A stretch of DNA of 64,000 nucleotides from Asterella californica. Its lineage: Eukaryota; Streptophyta; Marchantiopsida; Marchantiales; Aytoniaceae. Location of the stretch: contig JAYKYS010000009.1 in the NCBI GenBank assembly GCA_036924285.1, positions 3,472,001-3,536,000 on the forward strand, given 5' to 3'. This document shows, in pieces, positions 44,460 through 56,140 of the stretch (position 1 is its first letter; every line of letters begins with the position of its first letter). A program made the position numbers and the translations under genes. Under the pieces are notes generated by a model that worked only from the letters and a program-made list of their open reading frames with translations, was not told the DNA's origin and did not search any database.

Positions 44460-46838
44460 ATGGCACAATGTTCGTCTGCAATCGTGCAGACAGCTGATCC
44501 TAACTGGTATGTGGACACGGGTGCCACACACCACATGGTGCACAATCGACGACAATTCGTCGAATACACACCCGTCTCTGCTGAGAACACCGAAAATGAC
44601 GCGATTCTACTCGATGACAACACCACTATTCACGTTGCTGGTTCTGGCATGGTGGAAGTGCGCCTGCTCAACGGTGAGCACGTGTACATACGTGACGTTC
44701 TTCACGTGCCCGCCTTGCAAAAGAATTTATTCTCAGCTCGGCAATTTGATGCCAATGGCGGCTGGTGCCTAATTGGCAACGGATTCTGTCACCTAGAAGA
44801 CAGATTTGGTCAAGTGCTAGCTCTCTGCCCCACCGTGGACGATCTCTACATGCTCGGGAATTCAATTTTGGTCGCTGATCAAACCGCGCTTGTAGCTACA
44901 GCTGGTCGGACTTCAGTAGTCCACACACTACCACCTAGCCAGAGATCAAGACCGCGCTTGCGAGCTAGACCGCAATCTAATCAGCGGACTAGCACCTCAC
45001 TATTCAACCGCAACATGCGCAGGATCCGCTTCCCACGGTCCAGGCCCAGCCCCGCCTCACAGAATACGCACACCCAAGCTGAAATTCACCCAAATCACCC
45101 AAGTCACTCACGGAATTTTCGAATCCCTAATTCGGAGCACTCTCTCACTAGAGAAGTCCCTATCACTCCACAAAATTTGGAATTGTCCCACTTGGAAAAT
45201 GAAGACTCAAATTCAGTCCGCGCGCGGTCTACCCCCCTCACAATGACACCTCTTGGTCAATTTCCTGTTAGGACACCACCTCTTGGTGCTCCACCTCTTC
45301 CGCACGCGTCCACTGGCAGCACACCTCTTCCCTTCACACGGATCGACTCAATTGGCACACCTCTTGAAAGCCCCGCACCTCTAAGCCAAATTATCACTGC
45401 AGGGGCCACACACCTCTTGAGTACACACACGGATCCCGCAGCTAGTGGAGACTCCCACGCGCGTCTCCTGGCAATGGTGCCCCTTCTCGGAAGCCCCTCG
45501 TCTCCGGGTCTCGCGCCGGAGGCAACGCACCCCCCGAGGCGGGACGAGGATGGGACGACGAGGATGGGATGGGATCCCCATCCCCATCCGTTCTCCATCC
45601 CAATGCACCTGGAGATGGGGCATAACCCCATCCCCATGCTCCAAGAAGATGGGGTGATGCCCCATCCCCACGGACTGCCTCCGCACGGAGGCAGTCCATC
45701 TCCCCGGCCACGGGAGGTCGCCGCGACCCCCGCTGACATGGGAGTACGAGGTCGGCACGGATCCCCGAGCGTTGGGGATCCGCGCCGGGGGCCCCGGCCC
45801 CATGCATTATCCCCAGGCGGAGATATTGCATCCCCGCGCGGCGGGGCCGATTGTGGCAGTCTGTCCGTCCGGACGGACTGCCCCGTCGGCAGTTCGTTCC
45901 CCGAGGACTGCCCCGAAGGCAGTCCGCCAGGGGACCGGGAGGACGGTCCCTCCCACAGGGACACAGTCTCCCGAAGTGGGACGCAGGGTCTTCTTGGCCC
46001 TGGTCCTTACATTCCTTATCCGGTTTCTCTCATCCATCTCGATCCAGCTCTAAATTTTCTCGATTTACATCTTGCAAATTCCGAGTTCTTTAGATCGCGA
46101 TCTCCTCTGCGCCTACTAGACGGCCTTCAGGGTTTCACATCTGGCAGTCGGACTCCTCCACCGACGCCACCTAGACCCTGTGCCCTTGTTACTACAACGG
46201 GCGATCTCTCTACCTTGTGGCATCAGCGACTCGACCATATCAACCATCATCGAGTTCATGAGCTGAGCCACCGCATGTATGTTACCGGCCTCCCTTCCTT
46301 CCCGCTCTCTGAGGATATTTGTCCAGCTTGTGCACACGGCAAGCATGCACGCACTAAATTCTCACGTGCTAGCTCCACTCGATCCACTCGTCCTCTAGCA
46401 CTGGTCCATTCTGATATTAGTGGTCGCATCTCCCCTTGCACCTTTTCTGGCTATGAGTATTTCATCACCTTTATTGATGACTACTCGCGTTACACTGTCA
46501 CTCGTCTTTTCTACTATAAGAGTGACTGTTTTGCTGCTTTCCGGGACTACCTAGCATTTGCTGAGCGCGCCACTGGTCAATCTCTTATCACTTTGCGATC
46601 TGACAATGGCGAGGAATATCGTTCAGCTACTTTTGACGCTTTCTGTCACGAGCGTGGCATCCAGCGTCAGTTCACAGTCCCCTACTCTCCTCAGCAGAAT
46701 GGCGTTGCTGAACGTAAGAACCGCAGCTTGCTTGATGCTGTCCGTTCTATGCTTTACACTCTCTTGAGGAGCTCTCCCCACACTCTCATACTGTCCTTAT
46801 GCCGTGACTTAGAGTTTTACCTTAACCTATTCTACTAG
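44460..46838 (+). CDS. Copia protease-integrase polyprotein, 792 codons, RT missing
   Basis: Protease WYVDTGATHHM (catalytic DTG) at residues about 16-26, then a copia spacer to about residue 155. A proline- and glycine-rich insertion of roughly 400 residues follows. Then GAG-pre-integrase/zinc-binding LWHQRLDH...CPACAHGKH (from about 46214), and the integrase core with all catalytic positions: LVHSDISG, LRSDNGEEY, and YSPQQNGVAERKNRS. The frame then runs through LTR sequence and ends in a TAG at 46836. No RT or RNase H exists. The integrase core could be intact, but a product would depend on passing the upstream TAG. Confidence 0.8.
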   Translation: MAQCSSAIVQTADPNWYVDTGATHHMVHNRRQFVEYTPVSAENTENDAILLDDNTTIHVAGSGMVEVRLLNGEHVYIRDVLHVPALQKNLFSARQFDANGGWCLIGNGFCHLEDRFGQVLALCPTVDDLYMLGNSILVADQTALVATAGRTSVVHTLPPSQRSRPRLRARPQSNQRTSTSLFNRNMRRIRFPRSRPSPASQNTHTQAEIHPNHPSHSRNFRIPNSEHSLTREVPITPQNLELSHLENEDSNSVRARSTPLTMTPLGQFPVRTPPLGAPPLPHASTGSTPLPFTRIDSIGTPLESPAPLSQIITAGATHLLSTHTDPAASGDSHARLLAMVPLLGSPSSPGLAPEATHPPRRDEDGTTRMGWDPHPHPFSIPMHLEMGHNPIPMLQEDGVMPHPHGLPPHGGSPSPRPREVAATPADMGVRGRHGSPSVGDPRRGPRPHALSPGGDIASPRGGADCGSLSVRTDCPVGSSFPEDCPEGSPPGDREDGPSHRDTVSRSGTQGLLGPGPYIPYPVSLIHLDPALNFLDLHLANSEFFRSRSPLRLLDGLQGFTSGSRTPPPTPPRPCALVTTTGDLSTLWHQRLDHINHHRVHELSHRMYVTGLPSFPLSEDICPACAHGKHARTKFSRASSTRSTRPLALVHSDISGRISPCTFSGYEYFITFIDDYSRYTVTRLFYYKSDCFAAFRDYLAFAERATGQSLITLRSDNGEEYRSATFDAFCHERGIQRQFTVPYSPQQNGVAERKNRSLLDAVRSMLYTLLRSSPHTLILSLCRDLEFYLNLFY
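44930..46190 (+). repeat. In-frame GC-rich insertion in the copia polyprotein
   Basis: Replaces the short spacer normally found between protease and GAG-pre-integrase. The left part carries repeated ACACCTCTTG words (45245-45420, giving TPLG/TPLE repeats). The middle (45480-45960) is extremely GC-rich, with palindromes such as GGACTGCCTCCG-CA-CGGAGGCAGTCC (45672-45697), a GTCCGTCCGGACGGAC core at 45862, GGACTGCC-CCGAA-GGCAGTCC (45905-45925) and repeated GATGGGG/CCCCATC. It is open in sense and also over long stretches in antisense. Origin unknown; captured sequence or another element's GC-rich leader is possible. Confidence 0.7.
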
Positions 46839-46898
46839 CAGTCCATTTCCAACATGGTATCAGAGCTTCCAACATGGTATCATGGTCCATTTCCAACA
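46754..46898 (+). repeat. Abnormal 3' terminus of copia element 1 (U5/PBS array)
   Basis: From about 46754 the sequence matches 43308-43421 of the 5' end: U5 plus TGGTATCAGAGC. Then follow TTCCAACATGGTATCA, TGGTCCATTTCCAACA and the target duplication. U3 is absent. The junction with integrase sequence falls in shared TACACTCTC. Confidence 0.85.
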
Positions 46899-46934
46899 CG
46901 CAATGCTATGTTTCAATATGCAGATAACAGCAAT

Positions 46935-49130
46935 GAAGGTGTACAAGCACAGGGAGAGGACACGACCGTGAAGTTTCGACATTTGGTAGCAGAGCTAAGG
47001 TTCGATGACGGTCGTCAATGATAATATGTTCACGGGAAGCAATAGGTTGGAAAGAAAGAACTATCCAATTTGGAAATTAAAAGGCCAAGTGATCTTGGAG
47101 AACTATGAACTCTAAAAAGTGATCACTGGCCATGAACAGAGACTTGCAGAGGAGCTGGTGGTCCAAGAAATATCGGTAGGCTTTTTCCATCATCAAGATG
47201 ACAATCAAGGATAGTGAAGTCGTCCGAAATCAAGAAGACCAGATCTCTGAATTCGAAAGAAGTTTGGGATATATTTTCTAAGAAATATGAGTTGGCCAGA
47301 AGAGGAAGAAGAAAAATAATCAGACAAAAACTCAACTCCTTGCATATTCTGAAAGGTACATCGATTGAGAGTCATTTCATGAAAGTGAAAATGTTAGTAA
47401 AGGAATTGACGAACTTGGGAGGAGAAATAGATGAAGAACATTTGACATTCATGGTCTTCAATAGTTTTTTACTTATTTACAAGAGCTTTGTAATAACTAT
47501 CAGAGTTAGAAAAGATCCAATCGACGACTTCGGGAAGCTTCAAAGCCTTAGTTTACAAGAATAACTGAACCAAGCGACGAGAAACAAAAAAAATCAATAA
47601 ACCAATCATGCATTTTATACAGATGTGAAAGTGGAGAAAATGCGATCATGCATTTTATCCACATGTGAAAGTGGAAAAAATGATCTGAGCGGCTTGAATT
47701 CAAGAAATCAGCATCATTAACATCCAACGTAGTTTGACCACCATCGTGTTAATGCTTCACAATTCAATCAGAAGAAGAAATCATGACAGATGTAACAATT
47801 GTAATTCTAAGACATTTTGCTTACGTTTGCAGAAAGAAAGCTTGGAGCAATAAAAAAAAAGAGAAAGCAGCAAAAACTCAGAATAGGTAATTATGCTGAA
47901 GGAAATACCAAGGGTCCAAGAAAAGACTGGTAGATCGATTTCGGAGCTTCGAATCATATTACTTCAAATCAGAACTGGTTTGAAGTGATCAAATACATGA
48001 AAGAGGGACAGGTTGGTGTTTGTTGATGATGAGAAGCAATACAAAGTATGTGGGATAGATAACATCCAAATGATGTTATCAAGAGAGATAAAGGTGATAC
48101 AACAAGTTTGGTATATTTCAGAAATGGCTTAGAATCTTTTATCTATGAAAAGATCATCTAGTCTGGTCTGAAAGTAATGTTTTAACACAGTATTTGATAG
48201 CAACCAGAATGTTGTTGTAACTAGAAGAAGTAAGAAGGAGAAGTTGTACAAGTAAACATGATAATTCCAACTACACTATTCATGAGTACTAACAAAGAGA
48301 GTAATTTGTGGCGTCTTCATCTGGATCATTTTCACTACGGTCTGTTGAAGACTTTGACGGATAATGAGATGCTCAGTGGTTTATTGAGAATCATCATCAA
48401 TCCAAAGCCATGTGTAGTATGCATGTAGGGTAAACAAACCAGGCTGAAGTTCATGAAATCTGGAGCAGAATGTGCAGATGAAATGTTAGAGTTGATCTAT
48501 GTAAACCTGGGTGGTCCAATAGATCAACCTCTTACGATGGATCAAAATACTACATACTTATAGTTGATGATCGTACTCGTAAGATGTGGGTGTATTCGTT
48601 ACATTGCAAGTCATATGCTTTTCAGCATCTGAAAGGAGTCGTAACAGAGATGGAGAGACAGCACAATTACATCATCAAAGTAGCCCGAATGGACTGAGAT
48701 AGAGGGTTTCTCTCCAAGGAAGCAAAAGAATTATATAAAGCGAATGGTATTCTCAAATAGTTAACTATATCTACACGCCTCAGCATAATGAAGTAGTTGA
48801 ATGTAAAAATCACATAGAGGTAGAAAGTGCTAGAACCATGCTGAAGCGATGGATCTACCAAAGCAGTTGTGAGCAGAAGCAATCAGACAACAATGCATGT
48901 ACTAAATTGCTCTTATCCGACGATGCGACACCTCAGAGTGTTTGCATATAAAACATATGAGCATAGATCTAAAGAAGACCGGAAGAAGCTCGATGATAAG
49001 AGTCAAGTATGCACATTTGTAGGCTTATGCTGAAAGAGAAAAGGGTTATCAAGTGTTAAATAGGTCACATAGATTCATTATTGAGATGCTATTTTTCAAA
49101 GTTCGCGTGAAATTTTTGTCCGAACCTCTA
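46935..49130 (+). pseudogene. Copia element 2, degenerate gag-protease-integrase relict
   Basis: A PBS-like TTGGTAGCAGAGC at 46983, then gag fragments (NYPIWKLKGQVILENYEL; KEVWDIFSKKYELARRGRRK and HLTFMVFNSFLLIYKSF in 47214-47564). A C-x2-C piece near 47800, a protease-like DFGASNHIT near 47940, then LWRLHLDHFHYGLLKTL of the pre-integrase region near 48308 and scattered integrase pieces to about 49130. Every domain is broken by stops and shifts. It is clearly older than element 1 and of a different copia lineage. Element 1 may have inserted in its LTR, but no left half was identified. Confidence 0.65.
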
Positions 49131-49803
49131 AAATTACGGTTATTTTAGCAAGATCACGAGTTAAAGATAAAGGATCAAGTTATTTTTATGTAAACTATTT
49201 TAAATAAATAGTTGAAATTTTGACCCCTTGACTCTTCGCAGACGTCTTAATATGAAAGAGGGTATCGCTCAACTACCAAGAAAGAAAACTCAATGTCAAA
49301 AGTCTAAACCTTGAGATCAAGAAAACACAACTCTGTCTCAAAACTCTTTACCTCTCCATTGCTTGGGAGTAACACCTGAAGCCCCAAACACTTCTGAACT
49401 ACATAGAGATCTTGAGCTATAAAGGATTCTCATGACACCCGCATGATAAAATGCTTTGGCTTCACCGGAAATCCCTTGCTGCATAGTGCTATACAGGTTC
49501 AGAAAGTTTCTTTCCCGAATAACACACTAGAACGTCTATGGCTTCTTAGAAATCTACCAAACTTGGTTGCATGTCTCATAATTCTTCACTGGATCAATAT
49601 ATCCACTAAAAAAAGAAAATCTCAGGTCTATATCTCGAACTTGAATAGAAAAACATATATAAATGTATATTCTCCTATGTTCAATATTCCATTTTGGTAG
49701 TTTGAAAAATCTAGAATCTTAATTCAAACGTCTAAAAACGGTATTGAGATGTCTAAATGTTATGTTCAGTATCAATATGAATACGTCAAATAAGTATACG
49801 GTA

Positions 49804-49807
49804 TTAA

Positions 49808-49839
<32 letters not shown>

Positions 49840-49840
49840 A
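49804..49840. repeat. TA/TG microsatellite
   Basis: A run of TA dinucleotides followed directly by TG dinucleotides. Confidence 0.9.
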
Positions 49841-49849
49841 GAAGTATTT

Positions 49850-50780
49850 ATTTAAAAAATCATTATTTAAACATTATTGTGTATAATTGAATATTTAAAC
49901 AACATCGATTCTATTTTTGAAGTTATGAGCTATGCATACATAGCTCATACATTTAATTATGTATAAATAAATATATGACAACTTCAATTTTATTTCTGAA
50001 GTTAAAAAATTTATACATATAAACTGAATATTTAAATAAAATAATTTCTGCTTTCAAAGTAAAAAAAGATTATACATATAATCTGGATATTTAAGAGAAA
50101 ATTGTCTTTATTTTGAAATTGAAAAAGCTACATATACATACATTCATCTTGAGAAAAAATCGTTTTTATTTTTTACTATCCCTTGGCCCGTAATTTTTGA
50201 CACAAGGTTAGAATACTAACTTTTCTAGAGTGGTACAAGTTAAACTGAAGAGCTACACATACATTCAATTTTGCTTTTTGAAAATTATGCATGCATTGTC
50301 TTGTGTGTCATTTTCTTGTGTTTAACTAAATATTTGAGATTTTATTATACATGGATTCTGTTCTAGAAGTTATAGAAAACTATGCATACATTCAAAACGT
50401 ATGCATAGTGTGAACTGAATCTTTGAAAATAAACTCATACACATATATTTAGTTTTGCAACTATGTGTCTTCGAGATTCCGCAATGAATTTAGTTTTTCT
50501 TTACATCCGATGTTACATAAACTTAGAGTATTTGTTCATCTATAAAACTTTCGATGTTCAGCTACAAAATATTTTCAACAGTAAAAGAAAATTTTCTAAA
50601 TTAGGATATTTATTCGTCCAGAATGTAGTTGAATATTCAGAATATTTTCAAAAGTAAACCAATATTTACAGTCTCAAATTAGATTAACAATTGATACAAA
50701 TATGTGTAACTCAATATTTGAAAAACTTTGATTCTATAAAAAAGAAACTGAAAAAATTACACATACTTTCAATTGGACAA
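49850..50780. repeat. Degenerate tandem-like repeats of about 75-110 bp
   Basis: Recurring modules: TTTTGAAGTTA..., then an A-rich stretch, TATGCATACAT/TACATATA, and AACTGAATATTTAAA. At least seven diverged copies can be followed by eye from about 49860. Unit length drifts, so this is old. Confidence 0.45.
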
Positions 50781-53520
50781 TACAAAAGTGATTTATTATA
50801 TCAAAGGAATAAAAGTGTATTTTTTACAATAAAATCTTTGATACACTTTCCTGATGTACACATAAGCATCGATGTACACATCGTCGTCAATAATAGGTGG
50901 TCTAGTTTTTGCGCTCAACCTTAAAGCTCGAGCCCATTGATACATTTGTACTTATTGAAAGTACCTATATTTTCTAAAGAAGGTAAATGAGCTAATAATA
51001 TTTTTTCTCTTTTTGTAATCTTTGATTATTTTCTTTCATCCAAACCAGGTGGAAACACGTAACGATCACTCACTTGGACGTACTTATTAAGAAGATGCCA
51101 CAATCTATGATCTGAATCGACTAGGAGTTTACTCTCCGCTAAAGTGATAGACTGAAGAAAAAAAAGAACATCAAAACTAAAGGAAATTATTTCTCAATAA
51201 GGTAATAAAACAAATTGTAAATAACATCGTTATCGTTATCGAGGAAAAGACTTTGGATGAATGGATGAATTAATGGGGTTCAAAACTATCATTTGGGGTA
51301 AGGTATCTATCATCAAGGTATTGTAGACATTATATTTTTGGTACTTCTGTCAAACAGAATGGATGTTTTTTACATGAACCTTAAATGTTTAGATGTCTTG
51401 GTGGCACTTCTAAGTCTATCTATCCAAACAAATGAACAGTTTCTGCCGTGCAAACTAAATTGTAGATTTCTTTGTTCATCATTGGTGAACAAAATTCACT
51501 TTATATTTCAAATCTTTTTCAAATCATGAGACCATAGGCAGATATTGAGATAACGGGTACATCTGCAAAGAAACTAACCTGTAAAAGGACGCTTCCAACA
51601 AACATACTGTCTCACGGTTTCATCAACGATAGACCTGCTTGGATGACATTAACGTTGAAGCTCAGTAGCAAGGAGAAAACCTTCCAGAGAAAATACAAGA
51701 AGTTTTTGCGACATGTACCTCGATGCTGGGATGAACTTAGGTACAGCTTCCTTCGGAGTTGAAGGTCCAATTGCACCAGTTGCTGTTGTAACAATAAAAC
51801 ATGACCTTGAATGGTTTTTTGAGCTCATCGTCGATTTCTGCCGGTCAGAAATTTTGTTATGTGCGAACTCAATACAAATGAATAACTAAGTTATAGATAA
51901 TACAATTCTGACTATAGACATCTTTGTTGATTATTCAGTTTGTTAATGGATAGGAGATTATTTTTCCTATTTGTAAACTATGCGCAAAAGTTAAAATGCA
52001 ATCTAAAATATAATCAATACATATTTCATAGAAGTTGAAAATTTCTATATCACACAAATTTCATAGAAAATTAGCTTTAATCAACTGAAAATTTCTATAT
52101 AACACAAAAGAGAATTAGCTTTAATCACTGTTTGAGTTAACCGAAGATTACTATTTCACACAAAGCTCAAGTAGCATGTAGCTTAATTGCACTAATCGGG
52201 ACAAACATTATCACACGCTATTTTCACTCTATCTGTGACATGGCTCGTCCTTTTTTGACAGAAAAGCTCCAACATGAACTCAACCGCTTCTACATTCACA
52301 GGAATTGGCTCTATCTACAAGGAACCATTTTTTCTTCTCGGAGATCCTAGCATGGCCCTAAAGCAGCAGCTTGTGACTTTTTTCCTTCCGTAGCAAGGTT
52401 TGTGACTATGCTTGGTAATAAATGTGTAAAAGATACCCCAGTCCTCTCTACATGTTGCTCTTCTAAAGTGATTTCTCGTGATCATTAGCAGTGTCTAGTG
52501 ATCTATCGCATGACTCGGCTTTATCCATGATCATAAGATCATCGACACTTTCAGTTTCGAGTACACCTGAGACAACCCAAGACAACGCACTAGTTTCTTT
52601 GACCACAGATGAAATAGGTGAATAGGAAACTAAACTTTCCTTGACATGCTATTTCACTGAAGGTTGCGCTTCAGTTTGAGTGTAGAATGGGGACTGCACA
52701 GCAGAAACTCTCTTAGGCGTATGCACAAACAACAAAGGTAGGACAACATCGACATTTTCAGACAACTGCACAGCAGGAATTATATCAGACGACTGTACAG
52801 TAAGAACGACTTCAGGTGATTGCACAACAAGGTTCTTCCCAACGTCCATAGCAACCACACTCATTTTCTCAACAACACCGCTAATAATGTTGAGCATGTA
52901 ACATGTAACATTTCTCAACATTGAACTGGTGTTTTACTAAGGCTTGCTGGATTTTCAGTCAACTTTGAAAACTGAACCAAGTTTCTTGAGCTGATGATAT
53001 TTGTACAGCCTCCAAATCCAATATGTCTTGGAATATAACAACAAAAGATTAATATTGTAGATGGTACACACAATCGTCTAAGTCCAAGATAGAACAATAA
53101 AATAACTCTTTTAACAATAGGTGGTTCCTAGATTCTAGAATCGAGCTATATGTACACGTATAAACGTATATCAGAATTTCAAGAATTAATAACTTAACTA
53201 TATTCACACATGTCGAGAATGAAATGGACACGTATAGTCGAATATACCAAGTAAGAACAACTTAGCTACATTCAAAGACACTGAATGGGAAATGTGTACT
53301 TGGTTCAGCCTAGAATAAGGAATAAGGAAGTGTTCATTTTGAATAAAGAATAGGAAAGTATTCCAACATTTAGTTCAGAGCACAATCCAGACACAAAGAA
53401 ATCACTGTTTAGCACATTCAAAGTATCTCAATTGTGGTTTAAACTAGAGAATGTCCTATATCAGACATTTCATTGTCGAACATAAAATATCACGATTGGC
53501 TACTTGTTACACTGAATGAA

Positions 53521-54268
53521 TCATCTTACTTTGTTATTATAGTTATTTCTCAGATACACATCTATTTCGAAGTTCTCCTCCCCTTCATTTTCATGTTCCT
53601 CCCTCATTGCTTCAACTTTTTCTTCGGCTCTTTCAGTGGCTTCATCCTCGTATGCTTCTTCATATTCTTCCTCATCCTCATCACTCTCATCCTCCGAGCC
53701 TTGATTGTGTCTTTCATCTGTGCCGGTCTCTTCAAAACTAGAAGAGTCATTAGCATATTTAGTCATGAAAGAATAAATCTGAATAGCAGTATTCTCACAT
53801 GTATTGCTCGAGAGCATATGCAAAAGCAGCGGAGTCCAAAACAACATTAAGCAAACAATCATTGTTATTTCTACAACCTCGATTTTGAAATAGACGTTCT
53901 CTTTGTAATATTTTTGATCTTATCTCATAGTTTCTACTCGGTTTTAAGCCTTGCTTTGAAGGGTGAGGGCTGTTACATGACTTCCATTTCTCACGAGCTT
54001 GGCGCATCAACTCGAGAAAAGACGACTCCAATTGTGTACACACATTCACAGCGTTGCCCATCCATGAGATTTTGTTGAGGTCCATGTATTGTGCTTTGCC
54101 ATCCAATATCCTTGAGATATGAAACTTGTTTCTTTTCGTGACAGGAAGAGGAACATGATTCATGTTATGCATCAACTTCTGGACATAAGTTGAGTGTTGC
54201 CCACTGATTGCATAGAAGAAAACGTTCGGATCGACAATAGCCTCGTGTGCTTCTTCTTTCATAGTCAA
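53521..54268 (-). pseudogene. Unknown protein with a GQH-type motif and acidic tail (one frameshift)
   Basis: ATG at 54268 opens 157 codons containing FFYAISGQHSTYVQKLM, then SWMGNAVNVCTQLESSFLELMRQAREKWKS, ending at 53795. A second frame (53862-53521) overlaps and continues with CENTAIQIYSFMTKYAND and a strongly acidic E/D tail. A single shift near 53800 would give one protein of about 250 residues. The SGQH motif recalls the D/S-G-Q/H-H-R strand of ParB-like nuclease folds, but this is only a resemblance. It may be an exon of a host or transposon gene; upstream exons were not identified. Confidence 0.35.
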
Positions 54269-54569
54269 GCAGTGGTAGTAGCCTAGTTACTTATTCAACA
54301 GTAGAAGTTCAGTTTTAGGCCTCCACCCACCATCTTCTCCTTGTAAGAGATCAAGTCTGCAACTTGCAGTATGCAAGTAGATATTTTGCACATATTTTCC
54401 AATACTTTTCACAAGGTATCACAAACTGAGTTTCTTGTTTTCTGACGAAATGTTTTGTGCATTGTAGCTTTCGCAAACATTTTTGCGTTATAATTTGCTT
54501 CTCACATATTAGGTTTTAGCACATGTGATCTCAGAATTGCTTAAGTCCTTATTTGCATCCAAACTGCAC

Positions 54570-55010
54570 TTCTAGGAAGAAAAAGATGAAATTTTAACAA
54601 AGAATAAAAAATAATCATCGATAATTGGCTGACAGCATCTTTCAAAAATAATTGAGTGAAAAACGTTGTGTCAAGTGCACAATCACGGAGAAAATACTGG
54701 TCAACAAGATTTACAACTCGTTATTTGTGTAAAAGTTCCAAATATTGACTTCATTAAATTCAAAATATTACATTTGATTCACTAATTTAACTTCATTACA
54801 CATGCTCACTTCAGACATATAAAAACCATGAGTCACTGACGCAAATAGAGCCGTTCTTTTGGTATAAAGATCACTTATCAACGAGTAAAAATATATTTAA
54901 TTTATAAATTTTATTTAATAGCCTAACCCTTCAAGAAAGAAAAATTAAAATATATATTAAAGCTCTTGTATGTTCCCCTCTTCCCAACTTGGAAGAGGTG
55001 AATTTAAATA
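54570..55010 (+). repeat. Dispersed AT-rich repeat, copy 1, with terminal hairpin
   Basis: Shares ordered words with 55690-56140: AGTGAAAAA, CAATCAC(G/T)G, a CATAAAAACC/TATAAAACCC piece, AGTAAAAATATTTTAAATTTATAAA, and TTAAAGCTCTT directly before the hairpin at 54977-54998. Non-coding. Confidence 0.6.
54977..54998 (+). repeat. Hairpin of the dispersed family (CCTCTTCC stem)
   Basis: CCTCTTCC, loop CAACTT, GGAAGAGG, followed by TGAATTTAAATATGCA. Confidence 0.75.
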
Positions 55011-55655
55011 TGCATGCGTACATATCTCCAGAGAAACATATTGTTGGTTTTACCTTCTCACAAAGCAACTGCTGGTTAATGGATCCATCTGTTTCTTGTG
55101 GATCGTCTAGCTTATGGATTGCTAACAGTGTCCAATACAAATAACATGTAAATGTTTATTTCGTCTTTTCGTCATGATAGAAAAAACAATCTGGTTTCAA
55201 TCGCTTGAGATTAAATATAAGTTCATCAGTTATCTTCACCTGAATGGCATATTCACCCAAGATAGGATAGCCGAGAAAGGGACAAGGGGTATGAGGAAGG
55301 CTCTCAGGGTGAGATGGACTTGGAGACTATTCGGAAGATATTTTTTGAATTTGTTCCTTAACGTGTGTTGTGATGTTTTGTTTAGGTTATAAAGAAAAGT
55401 ATATATATAAGATAATAATTTTAAATAAATTCAAACTTTATTTTGATTATTCTATTAATATTAAATATTACCATAAGCACAAGCTGCATGTGAATCCGAA
55501 GAGAACCCATAAGTACTGCATCATAGCACGCGGTGCAGAAACCATAAGACTATTCACTGCTCTGAAAGAATCATTAATCGTTAACTTATGGTTAAGATAA
55601 TTTATTACCTAACATTTCTCAACCAAAGAGTTAGATAATAAATTAAGCATTCTAC

Positions 55656-55679
55656 CTTCTCCATATGAAGATGGAGAGG
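55656..55679 (+). repeat. Hairpin of the dispersed family, variant stem
   Basis: CTTCTCCAT, loop ATGAAG, ATGGAGAGG (one T-G pair), followed by TGAATATGCAA. The stem sequence differs from the other copies but pairing is retained. Confidence 0.7.
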
Positions 55680-55689
55680 TGAATATGCA

Positions 55690-56140
55690 ACCAAATTATA
55701 CTTTTAAAAAAATGAAAAAAAGATAAACGTTTAAACAGACAACCAAAATAATCATGGGCAATTAACTTACAACAACCTTCAAAAAAATTTAGTGAAAAAT
55801 ACAGTGCACACATACAATCACTGGGAAACATAATGCTTTACAGGGTTTGCAAATTGTGACTTATGTGAGAGTTCTCTAAATTAATTTCACTAAATTTAAA
55901 TTATTGAATTTAAAACTATTTGGTAATCAAAATGCTGATTTCAGTGCTATAAAACCCATAAATGACTCATGAAAATAGAACATTTCTCTAGTGTAAAAAT
56001 ATACGACTTCCACAAGTAAAAATATTTTAAATTTATAAACTTTAATTATATATAACCTTTTTGTTAATACATTAATTAAAGCTCTTTGCATATTCCCCTC
56101 TTCCGAACTTGGAAGAGGTGAAATATGCAGGCTTGCCTAC
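55690..56140 (+). repeat. Dispersed AT-rich repeat, copy 2, with terminal hairpin
   Basis: Best preserved copy; hairpin at 56097-56118 (CCTCTTCC, GAACTT, GGAAGAGG) enclosed in an outer pair TGCATATT/AATATGCA (56087-56094 and 56122-56129). It begins directly after the hairpin at 55656-55679, so hairpins bracket the unit. Confidence 0.6.

Larger units (their letters stand above)
43145..46898 (+). mobile_element. Ty1/copia element 1, RT-deleted, with abnormal 3' end
   Basis: Flanked by CGCAA at 43140-43144 and 46899-46903. A 265-bp 5' LTR, PBS, gag, protease and integrase are present; reverse transcriptase and RNase H are absent. Only about 100 bp of LTR (U5 side) remains at the 3' end, followed by repeated U5-end/PBS pieces. 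Because the target duplication encloses this structure, it was inserted in that form. Apart from one TAG, the frame is open from 43560 to 46838, so the insertion is fairly young. Confidence 0.85.
49131..53520. other. AT-rich region without recognised genes
   Basis: Includes a (TA)n(TG)n microsatellite at 49804-49840 and degenerate tandem-like units at 49850-50780. Plus- and minus-strand frames are short and of low-complexity composition. At 52649-52921 a minus-strand frame has repeated VVQSPEVVLTVQSSD-like phrases, coding for imperfect 11-14-residue repeats, but no family is recognised. Confidence 0.4.

Noticed and set aside
45257..45964. A 235-codon minus-strand frame rich in G, P and R
   Set aside because: It is the antisense of the GC-rich copia insertion; low stop-codon frequency follows from GC content, and the sense frame is continuous with real copia domains.
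46754..46854. A normal 3' LTR of copia element 1
   Set aside because: It lacks all of U3 and is fused to integrase coding sequence; described instead as an abnormal terminus.
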